Source: JAAYDS01 sp012729155 (GTDB lineage: Bacteria > Chloroflexota > Anaerolineae > UBA1429). From it: a stretch of DNA of 64,000 nt. Positions 23,613 through 32,800 of the stretch are shown here, in pieces. The stretch is taken from positions 20,062 through 84,061 of the forward strand of contig DAIPBO010000015.1 in NCBI GenBank assembly GCA_036774405.1, written 5' to 3'. Every line of letters starts with the position of its first letter. Position 1 is the first letter of the stretch. Below the pieces are notes generated by a model, which saw only the letters and a program-made list of their open reading frames with translations, made no database searches and was not told the origin of the DNA. The position numbers and the translations under genes were made by a program.

Positions 23613-24740
23613 GTGGGGCTGATCCTAGTTCGCTACGGTGAAATCGCCATCAAAGGGGGCAACAGGCATCTATTCGTGAGCCGCCTGCGGCGCAACATCC
23701 GCGCGGCCCTGCGCGCTCACGGTATCGATGCCGAGGTGTCCTCACAGGGGCAGCGCATTCTGGTGCGCACAGAGCAGGTAGAGCCTGCTCTCGAGCCGTT
23801 GTCTTGCACCCCTGGCATTGTCTCTTTGAGCCCGGTGGTCGAGGTGCCCAGCGAAATCGAGGCCATCGAGCGTGAGGCGTTGCGTCTGGCGGCCGTCGAA
23901 GGCGTCAGCACAGAGCGCACCTACTGCGTGCGGGCTCGCCGCCCCTGGAAGCAGTTTCCCCTCACCTCCGTCGAGATCAACCAGCGGGTGGGTGGCGCCA
24001 TTCACCGTCAGTTCGCAGCCAGCGCCAATCTCTCGCAGCCCGATGTCACGCTGACCATCGAGGTGCGCCCCGAGACCACGCTCCTGTCGACGCGCACCAT
24101 CGCTGGGCAGGGCGGCCTGCCGGTTGGCTCTGAGGGCAAGGTGGTGGTGCTGCTCTCGGGCGGTATCGACTCGCCAGTGGCCGCCTGGATGATGATCAAG
24201 CGCGGCTGCGGCATCATCCCCGTGCACTTTTCTCAAAGTGAAAGCGATACCGCCAAGGCGCTGGCCAATGTCGAGCAGCTGCAGCGCTATAGCCATGGCT
24301 TTGAGCTGCGCCCAGTGGTGTTGGATCATGCCGAGACCATAGCCCCCTATCTTGAGGGGCTGCAGCGCATCGCCCAAGAGCGCTGGACCTGTGTGTTCTG
24401 CAAACGCGCCATGCTCGAGCGCGCCAGCGCTGTGGCCCAGGAACTGGGGGCGCACGCCCTCGTCATGGGCGATTCGCTGGGCCAGGTCGCCAGTCAGTCG
24501 CTTGCCAATCTCGAGGTCATCTCTCATGGCATCAGCAAGCCGATTCTGCGGCCCCTGATCGGGCTCGACAAGGCCGACATTGTCGAGCTTGCCAGACAGA
24601 TCGGCACGTTTGACACCTCCATCCGCGAAGCCGAACCCTGCCCATTTCTGCCCAAAGGCCCAGTGACACGCGGCACAGTGGGGCGGCTCAAGGGTATTCT
24701 GCAGCGTCTCTCACAGGTCGATGATCGAGCCGTCGAGTGA
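23613..24740 (+). CDS. thiI: tRNA 4-thiouridine synthase ThiI, without rhodanese domain
   Basis: 375 residues from a GTG start. N-terminal ferredoxin-like and THUMP domains (~1-165) bind tRNA. The PP-loop SGGIDS (182-187) activates the uridine at position 8. The region around WTCVFCKRAML holds a C-x-x-C pair. E. coli ThiI has an extra C-terminal rhodanese domain; here the protein stops before it, as in Bacillus, so sulfur must come from a separate cysteine desulfurase. It may also supply sulfur for thiamine. The gene is followed 37 bases later by malQ. Confidence 0.93.
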   Translation: MGLILVRYGEIAIKGGNRHLFVSRLRRNIRAALRAHGIDAEVSSQGQRILVRTEQVEPALEPLSCTPGIVSLSPVVEVPSEIEAIEREALRLAAVEGVSTERTYCVRARRPWKQFPLTSVEINQRVGGAIHRQFAASANLSQPDVTLTIEVRPETTLLSTRTIAGQGGLPVGSEGKVVVLLSGGIDSPVAAWMMIKRGCGIIPVHFSQSESDTAKALANVEQLQRYSHGFELRPVVLDHAETIAPYLEGLQRIAQERWTCVFCKRAMLERASAVAQELGAHALVMGDSLGQVASQSLANLEVISHGISKPILRPLIGLDKADIVELARQIGTFDTSIREAEPCPFLPKGPVTRGTVGRLKGILQRLSQVDDRAVE

Positions 24741-24777
24741 ACGTTGTGCGGCGCCACTGCCGCCAGAGGAGCCCAGC

Positions 24778-26361
24778 ATGGATCAGAACGTCTCACAGGC
24801 AAACCGCAAGTGCGGCATCTTGTGCCACCCCACGAGTGTCCCCGGTCCCTTTGGCATCGGCGATCTTGGCGATGGCAGCCTGCGCCTGCTCGACTTTATC
24901 GCGGCGGGTGGGCACAGCTATTGGCAGGTGCTGCCGCTGGGGCCCACTGGCTATATGGATTCGCCCTACCAGCCATTCTCGGCCTATGCCGGTAACCATC
25001 TGCTGATCGATCCCCTGGCGTTGGTGCGTGATGGGCTGCTCACGCCGGGCGATCTGGCCGGCAACGCCGAGCTCTCCGAGGATCGCGTCGACTATGGCGC
25101 CGTCATTGGCTACAAGATGGGCCTCTTTCAGCGGGCGCTCGAGCGGCTGGCTCAGGCGCCAAGTGAGCTGCGCGATGAGCTCGAGGCCTTTGCAGCCGAC
25201 CATGGCGACTGGCTGCCCGATTACGCGCTCTTTATGGCGCTCAAGCAGCACTATGGCGGTAGGCGGTGGCTCGAGTGGGACCGCGACATCGCCCTGCGCG
25301 AGCCCGAAGCCGTGCGCCGCTGGCAACTGGCCCTGGACAAGGATGTGCGCCTGCACGTACTGCTGCAGTTCCTCTTTCATCGGCAGTGGCAGGCGGTGCG
25401 CGCCTATGCGCACGGGCTGGGCATCAAGATCATCGGAGACGTGCCCATCTTTGTAGGACACGACAGCGTCGATGTGTGGGCCAACAGACGGCTGTTCCGC
25501 CTCGACGACGACGGCCGGCCCACGGTGGTAGCCGGCGTTCCGCCCGACTATTTTAGCGCGACGGGCCAGCTCTGGGGCAACCCGCACTATCGTTGGGACC
25601 TGATGGAGGCCGACGACTATCGCTGGTGGCTCGATCGGCTCGAGCACACCCTCGAGCAGGTGGATCTGGTGCGCATCGACCACTTTCGCGGCTTTGCGGC
25701 CTATTGGGAGGTTCCCGCTGACGAGGACACGGCCATGAATGGCCGCTGGGTGTTGGGGCCAGGCAAGAGCCTCTTTGAGGCCATCGCGGCGCGCTTTGGC
25801 AAACCGCCCATCATCGCCGAAGACCTGGGGGTGATCACGCCCGATGTGGTGGCCATCCGCGATGGCTTTGGGCTGCCTGGCATGCATGTGCTGCAGTTCG
25901 CCTTTGATTCGGATGCCACCAACCCCGACCTGCCGCACAACTATCAACGCAACTGCATCGTCTACACCGGCACCCACGATAACGACACGAGTCTCGGCTG
26001 GTATGCGCAACGTGACGCCGCAGTGCAGCATCGCGCGCGGGTGTACACCGGTACAGACGGTTCGGCCATGAACTGGACACTCATGCGGCTTGCCATGACG
26101 TCGGTGGCCGACACCGCCATCTACCCCCTGCAAGATGTGCTGAGCCTGGGTAGCGAAGCACGAATGAACCTGCCGGGCCGGCCCGAGGGCAACTGGTCCT
26201 GGCGCTTTCGAGCTGAGGATCTGCGGCCTGACCTGGCATCGCTGCTCCACGAGCTGGCTCGGGTGACGGGCCGCCTGCCGCTGGGCGCCGAGGCGCCCGA
26301 GGCCAAACCGGCGGACCGCGCTCGAGCCGACGACGTGCTCTACGAGCCCGTCCAAGCCTAA
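24778..26361 (+). CDS. malQ: 4-alpha-glucanotransferase (amylomaltase)
   Basis: 527 residues of glycoside hydrolase family 77. The start at 24778 follows GAGGAG. Family motifs are HPTSVPGPFGIGDLG, YWQVLPLGPTGYMDSPYQPFSA, IGDVPIFVGHDS, VRIDHFRGF (nucleophile Asp), IIAEDLG (acid/base Glu) and YTGTHDNDT. It transfers maltodextrin segments between glucans in glycogen or maltose metabolism. A perfect 15-bp hairpin follows. Confidence 0.94.
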   Translation: MDQNVSQANRKCGILCHPTSVPGPFGIGDLGDGSLRLLDFIAAGGHSYWQVLPLGPTGYMDSPYQPFSAYAGNHLLIDPLALVRDGLLTPGDLAGNAELSEDRVDYGAVIGYKMGLFQRALERLAQAPSELRDELEAFAADHGDWLPDYALFMALKQHYGGRRWLEWDRDIALREPEAVRRWQLALDKDVRLHVLLQFLFHRQWQAVRAYAHGLGIKIIGDVPIFVGHDSVDVWANRRLFRLDDDGRPTVVAGVPPDYFSATGQLWGNPHYRWDLMEADDYRWWLDRLEHTLEQVDLVRIDHFRGFAAYWEVPADEDTAMNGRWVLGPGKSLFEAIAARFGKPPIIAEDLGVITPDVVAIRDGFGLPGMHVLQFAFDSDATNPDLPHNYQRNCIVYTGTHDNDTSLGWYAQRDAAVQHRARVYTGTDGSAMNWTLMRLAMTSVADTAIYPLQDVLSLGSEARMNLPGRPEGNWSWRFRAEDLRPDLASLLHELARVTGRLPLGAEAPEAKPADRARADDVLYEPVQA

Positions 26362-26373
26362 CTGACGACCAGC

Positions 26374-26410
26374 GTGCAGTGCGCCACAGCCTGATTGTGG
26401 CGCACTGCAC
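26374..26410 (+). terminator. Perfect 15-bp hairpin after malQ
   Basis: GTGCAGTGCGCCACA at 26374-26388 pairs exactly with 26396-26410 around a 7-base loop. No T-run follows, so it is either a U-less terminator or an RNA 3'-end stabiliser. Confidence 0.6.
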
Positions 26411-26520
26411 TGCCTCTCCGTCTCACGCGGGCCGCGTAGCGCTCGAAGGTCATGCCTAACCCGATTTGATCTGTATTGGCTAGATTCCTCGAAATTCCTC
26501 GTGCATTCGGCTGTTTATTG

Positions 26521-26529
26521 TGCTATTAT
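26521..26529 (+). promoter_or_regulatory. Extended -10 upstream of the DUF11 protein gene
   Basis: TGC-TATTAT forms an extended -10 in an AT-rich stretch. No good -35 is seen at the usual spacing. Confidence 0.45.
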
Positions 26530-26734
26530 GGGGGCGCAACGCGATCCTAATCGTGCGCAGGGGTTTGGGGCCTCTTCGCCGATCGCCACAGGAGAGCAGC
26601 TATTGGTGTTGTTGGGCACCAGCTTGCACTCTGTGACGGCCGGGGAAGGGGCCCTTGTCGTCTGTTAGCAGGGTTGGGCTCGCGTTCTGGTATTGATTTG
26701 GCGTGTTGTGCTTGGAATGCCTTTGTGGGAGCTT

Positions 26735-26801
26735 GGCGCTGCCGTCTCATCGACGGCCTCATGCTGTTTGTGGCTGAGGCTTCTAGTGAGACGGCAGCGC
26801 C
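26735..26801 (+). repeat. Nested inverted repeat in the DUF11 gene leader
   Basis: GGCGCTGCCGTCTCA (26735-26749) is perfectly complementary to 26787-26801. Inside the 37-base loop, GCCTCA (26756-26761) pairs with TGAGGC (26775-26780). The whole element ends 40 bases before the start codon. Confidence 0.8.
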
Positions 26802-26841
26802 CCACAGGGCGCAAGGGGAGGGAGAGAGAGGTGCAGAGGAC

Positions 26842-29800
26842 ATGAGTAAGCGTTCTTGGCGGAACCTGCTGCAGATCTTGTTGGTCATGCTGCTGGCCAC
26901 GTCGAATCTGGCGTTCTCTATGCCAGCATCGGCAGATGGCCCTAGCGATCTGCGGGCAGAAGCGGCTCTCGTAAGCGGTGGACTTGACGATACGACAGTG
27001 GCCGCAGGCACTACCGTGCGAATCGGTCTGGCCGCGTGGAACGATTCGCCAGACGGTCTCGATGCCGAGGGGGATGCAGAAGATGTGGGTATGTACCTAT
27101 ATCTACCCGAAGGCTTTGAGATCGTACCCGGGCCAGACTCGCCCACCAACGGGGCGGTGATGACCCAGATAGGCCCTCGCGCCTATTACTTTGCGTTAGG
27201 CGACATTGTGGCAGGCGGCTCCTTTGGTTTTGGTGTCGCTGTCGCCATTGCGCCCGACGCCGTCGCCGGGTCTGACGGGCATCTGCCTGTGGCCCTTACG
27301 GCGGCGGTCGACCCCGGTGGCCCCACGTTCTATGACGTCAACACCGAGAACAACACCTACGCGGTAAACCTCACCGTGGTCGAGGACGCGCAGGATGTTT
27401 GGGTCGACCAGACCAGGCTCCCTGGGTCGGCGTTCGCTGGCGCCCCTAACGATTACGTACTGGGCGTGTTCAACGGCGGCCCGTCAGCAGCGCGCCAAGT
27501 AACCCTTGTTGACGAGTTGTCGCCCGATGAGACCTACGTGTCGGTGGACTTTACCAAGGGCAGTGGTGAGTGCTCCTACCTGGCCAGCAGCCATACGCTC
27601 TTGTGCCGTCTGGGGACGGTGATGCCCAGCACCTTTATCGAGGGTGCTGAGGCCTATGACCCGACGGTGGAGATGGTCCTCCATACAGAGGTCAAGAGCA
27701 GTACAGCCGATGTAGCGACTATCACCAACAGCGCTACGGTGGGCTGGTTGCACTGGGTGGGCCCCGGGCCGGATGACGAAGAGACCTTCGCGGCCGAGCC
27801 CGATCTGTTCGACACCTGGGTCGATCGTGACGTATCGCTGCAGGTGAGCAAGGTCAGCAGCCCCAACCCGCTGACGGCCGGCGAGCGGCTCACCTATGAC
27901 ATTACCGTGACCAACAATGGCCCCAGTGACGCCGACGGTGTAGAGCTCACCGAGGCACTGCCCTCGGGCGTCAGCTTTGTGGCCGCCTCTTTGGGCAGCG
28001 ATTGGGCTGAGACGGTCCCCGGCAGCGCCTATGCACTGACTCGGCCTCTTGCGGCCGGCGAGACGGTAGGGTTGAGTCTGGAGGCTGACACCACGGCGAA
28101 CCTGTATGGCCAGCTATCGCCGGGCACCCCTGTGATCACCAACAGCGTCTGCGTCACCTCGAACGAGATGATGAACGACAGCCAGGTGTGTGCCGATCAG
28201 GACACCCTGGTGACTGAGGCGGCAGACCTGGCCGTGTTCAAGGTCAGCAGCTCTGGCGGCCAGCTCTATGCAGGCCAGGAGCTCGAGTACACCATCCACG
28301 TCTACAACCGCGGCCCTTCGGCAGCTCGCGGAGTAAAGGTGGTTGACGATATCATCTCGGCGGCCGGTGTTTCGGTCCTCGACTGGGCTGTTGACGCGCC
28401 CACACCGAGCACGGTGACAGAGATCGGTGGCCAACTCGAGATCGCCATCAACCGCATACCGGCCGGCCAACGCGCCGAGATCACTGTGCTGATCGGCGCC
28501 GAAGAGGCGACTAGCGTGACCAACGTGGTCAACGCCAGTGCGAACACCCCCGATCCGGATGTGACCAACAACACTGCCAGCACGACAGACGAGTTTGTCG
28601 CCTCCGCCGATCTTGGCATCTACACGGACGCTGACCCGGTTATCATCACAGCAGGCAGTGTGGGGCGTTTCCTGATCGAGGTCTATAACGATGGCCCCTC
28701 CACGGCCAACAATGTCGTTGTCAAGAACAGGCTTCCGCAGGGAGTCGAGCTGCTATCGGTCGACGCCGGAGGGGGCCTGGGCTTGATAGGCGGCAATGCG
28801 CTGGGCGATGCGAACGACCCGGTGGTGGTTCCTCTGGGCGACCTCGCACCAGGCGAATATGCCTGGATTGACATCCTTGTGATGGTCGATCCGAACTATA
28901 CCGACGCGCTGACCTACGACTTTTTGGGCTATGTCATCAACAGCGCTGAGGTGTCGTCTGACACGTTCGACCCATTCAACGGCAACAATGCCGATTCTGC
29001 CCACGCGCTGGTCTTGGGCGAGGCCGACCTCGCGCTTACCAAGGGGCAGACGCCAGACCCGGTGGTTGCTGGCGAGATGGTCGAGTGGCCTATGGTGATC
29101 ACCAACTATGGCCCCTCGGTGGCGCGCGACGTGCAGTTGCTCGACGCCCTCCCCGGCGAACTCGGCTTTGAAGAGGTCGTCTTGGTCTCGGGCGAGGCGC
29201 AGTGTCAATACAGCCACACGACCGGGCTGCTGGGCTGCGACCTGGGCGATATGTACCCGGGCGACAGCGTCAGCCTGATCGCACGCACGCACGTCAAGCC
29301 GCATGTCAGCGATGGCACAGTCATCGAGAACACGGCTACCGTGGGCTCGCGGCTGCTGCTCGAGCCGATCGACGGTTACCCTGGCACGCGCGATGACAAT
29401 TTCGACAACAACGTGTCCAGCGATAGCGGCACCGTCCGCGTCCAATCCTGGGTCAACGTTACGATCGAGGCCACGCCAGACCCGGTGTTGGCGGGCCAAA
29501 AGATCCACTATCTCGTCACAGTGACCAATGATGGTCCTTCTATCGCCAGCGGCGCTGCAGTGAACGTCGGCCTGCCGGCGATGGTGGACTACTCTGCGTA
29601 CTCTGGCCCCGAGTGGACGCTGGATGCGCCGCTCAGCTGGAGCACCGAGCGCATCCTCTTCCCCGGCGAGTCCTCGTCGTTCATGGTCGAGGGCATCGTG
29701 CGCTCAGAGACAACTGCCTGGGACTGGGAGGCCCCCGAGCCCGCAGTCGATCCGGCTGGCTCTGAGACGCTAGCGGTGGGAGCCTGCGCCCAGTGGAACG

Positions 29801-32800
29801 AGGCGCCGCTGTTTGAGGACCCCGACCTGGGCCTGGTGCCTTCCGAAAGTTGCACCAGCCTGGAGACCTTTGCCGACGAAGAGGCTGATCTCTACATCGT
29901 CAAAGTCGGCAGCCCCGAAGGCCAGGTGCCGGCGGGTGGCCAGATTGAGTACATCGTCTATGTGTACAACCTGGGCCCGTCTGATGCCCGCAACGTCGTA
30001 GTGACCGATAACGTGCTCGGCGCCGACTATCTCGAGACTGTTGATCTTCAAGTGATCGAGGGCGGCGGCTCGGTTAACAGCATCGCTGGGGTCGCCATTC
30101 AGGGCGAGACGGTGGTGCTGCCTGCTGGCCAGCGCTTTGGCTACAGGGTGGTGCTGAGCAGCGACGAAGCGGTCGACCTGCAGAACATTGCTCACGTCTC
30201 CTCAGACACGCCCGACCCAGACTGGTCGAACAATGATGCCGCCACGTTCCACGAGTTCGTGGCGATGGCCGACTTGAGCATCACCAAGTCTCAAGCGGGC
30301 GGTATGATCCATATGGGTGAGGAGATCGTCTGGAATATCGAGGTCTACAACTCCGGACCATCGGTTGCCCAGGATGTGGTGATCTATGACGCGCTGCCGG
30401 CTGGCGTCTCGCCCGCTCCGGGCCCCTGGTCTCCCGGCACGCCCGGCGATCCCAATGACCCCATGACCATCCCATTGGGCAATCTGAACCCCGGTGAGAC
30501 TCGCGCGGTTCAAGTTGTCGTTCGCGTCGCTCCGGACCTGGCCACGGGTGGAGGCTATATCGGCGTGCCCAGTATAGCCGAGATCTGGAACACCGCGAGG
30601 GTTGACAGCGTAACGGTTGACCCCAAAACGGCCAACAACACGTCCAGCGCTTGGACCCCCTTGATGTCGGTGGCTGATCTGAGAGCGCAGATTCAGCCCA
30701 ATCCAATAAATGCCGTCGCAGGCGAGTCCTTCGAGTTCCTGCTGAGCGTCGACAACGCAGGGCCCAGTGCGGCTATCGACAGCACAGTTTACCTTAACTG
30801 GGCGCCGTTAGCGCAAGTCGAGAGCATCACGCCCGTCGAGGGCACTTGGGACTGCGCGTCTACGCTCACTTCCGGCATGATGCAGTGCAACCTCGGCGAT
30901 CTTGGTCCGCAGCAGGCATCTGTAGCGCTTGTGCGCATGCGTCTGCAGGCCGACCTACCTGATGGTATGTGGCTGCCAGTTCAGGCGTACGTCACGTCTT
31001 CCTGGTCAGCAGATTTCAACGGCTATAACAACATGGCGTCGGCGATAGTCTCTGTCTCTCGCATGACCAACCTCACGGTGACCCGTGAGACGTGGCCAGA
31101 GCCAGTGGTTGCTGGTGACAAGCTCTATCACAGCATCACGGTGACCAATGAAGGCCCGTCGATGTCGTCAGGCATCGAGGTCACGCACAACTGGGATATG
31201 GCCAATCTGGAGCTGCTCGGTCAGACCGGCAGCGAGTGGGTGATGACCGAGCCAGACACCTGGCTTCTCAACCGCTGGCTGATGCCTGGCGATACCAGCA
31301 CCTTTGTGCTCGAGTTCCGCGTCAAGCCTTCGACGGCCAATGTCACGGGCTCGTACGTGCTAAACAGCAGCACCTGCGTGACGGACGATGTGATGCCTGG
31401 CGAGGTATGCCCGCCCATCGAGCAGACGTTTGTCGACGAGCAGGCCGATCTCAGGCTGATCAAGGTCGGCACGCCCAACCAGACGGTGCGAGCCGGCGAA
31501 GAGCTTCAGTATGCGATCTTTGTCTACAACCTGGGGCTGTCTGACGCGCGCAACGTGGTGGTGACGGACGAGATCCTCTCAAATGGCCAGTTCAGCGATC
31601 CGGTGTTCGCGAGCCAGGGCTATGACTGCACCGTGGACGGCGGCGAGATCGTCTGCGACGTGGCGGTGCACCCTGCCGGGCAGCGTGAAACGATCTGGAT
31701 CACCGTTACAGCCAACGAAGAGGTCGCCGTCAACAACCTGTCTTGCGTCGCCAGTGATACGCCAGACCCTGACGCAGACAACAACTGCGCCATGGTGCTG
31801 ACGTCGGTCGTGCCTGTGGCCGATCTATCGGTTCACAAGACGCCGCTAGATCAGGGCCCCTGGATCGCGGGTACAGAAGCTGGCTTCCGTATCGAAGTGA
31901 CCAATAACGGACCCTCTACGGCCGAGAACGTGGTCATCGAAGACTTTTTGCCGGCGTATGTTACCGTGCTCGAGACGGTGCCGGCGGGCAACTATACCGC
32001 CGGTGTTCCGGGCGACCCGAACGCGCCGATGGTCATCCCTGTGGGCAGTCTGGAGGCTGGCCAGACCTGGGAGGTCGAGGTCTACCTGCAGATTGACGCA
32101 GGCTATCCGTTCGATCCAGCGCTGAATGGCGAGTTCCTGACCAATGACGTCAGAGTGTCGAGCGACGTGTTCGATCCCGATATCAGCAGCAACCACAACT
32201 CGGCGGTGCTGTTGGTCGAGCCGTTCTCACAGTTGATCGTGTCCAAGAGCGCAACGCCAGGGGAGGCCATGGCCGGCGAGCCGCTCGAGTATGCCATCAC
32301 TGTGATGAACGCTGGGCCTTCAGTTGCCCACGGTGTGACGGTTATCGACTCCTTCGATGACGAGATGCTCACCTTTGTTGACTATGAGGTCGGCCTGGGT
32401 GAGGGGCGCTGCTTCTATGATGCCACACATCAAGAGGTGCTCTGCGACCTCGGTGACATCGAGCCTAACACCGTGCGCGAGATCTACCTCACCTTCCTGG
32501 TGAGCCCTGATGCACCCGATGGGTATCTGCTCTGGAACCAGGCAGATCTGATGACAGTGTCCAGCGTAGAGTTCGAGGGCGCCAACGTTGAGGTGCCGGT
32601 CATCAATAACGCTGATCTGCAGGTGACCAAGTCGGCCGACAAGATGCAAGTCTATGCCGGCCAGCAGCTCACCTACACAATCGACGTGGTGAACCATGGC
32701 CCAACCAGTGCGGTGGGCGTGCAGGTTGTCGATACGTTGCCCGGAGGGGTGACGTATGTGAACGACAACCTCGGCAGCTGCAGTCTTGAGGATGCCGAAC

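Larger units (their letters stand above)
26411..26841 (+). other. 431-bp promoter and long structured leader of the DUF11 protein gene
   Basis: No ORF with coding character is seen. An extended -10 (TGCTATTAT, 26521-26529) sits about 310 bases before the ATG at 26842. The transcript would therefore have a ~300-nt leader, including a strong nested hairpin at 26735-26801. I do not recognise a known riboswitch. A ribosome-binding site, GCAGAGGAC, directly precedes the ATG. Confidence 0.55.

Noticed and set aside
24793..26355. 520-codon open frame antisense to malQ
   Set aside because: It is a shadow of the GC-rich malQ coding sequence; the His/Gly-rich translation has no recognisable fold.
26581..26590. 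GATCGCCACA shared with the subtilase leader at 59767-59776
   Set aside because: A 10-base match with only patchy similarity around it is expected by chance among common GATCGCC strings in this genome.
26674..26841. Upstream in-frame extension of the DUF11 protein
   Set aside because: It would bury the signal peptide; the hairpin in this stretch indicates untranslated leader.
26411..26841. c-di-GMP or other known riboswitch in the DUF11 leader
   Set aside because: The conserved core sequences of GEMM-type and other familiar riboswitches are not visible; only generic hairpins are.
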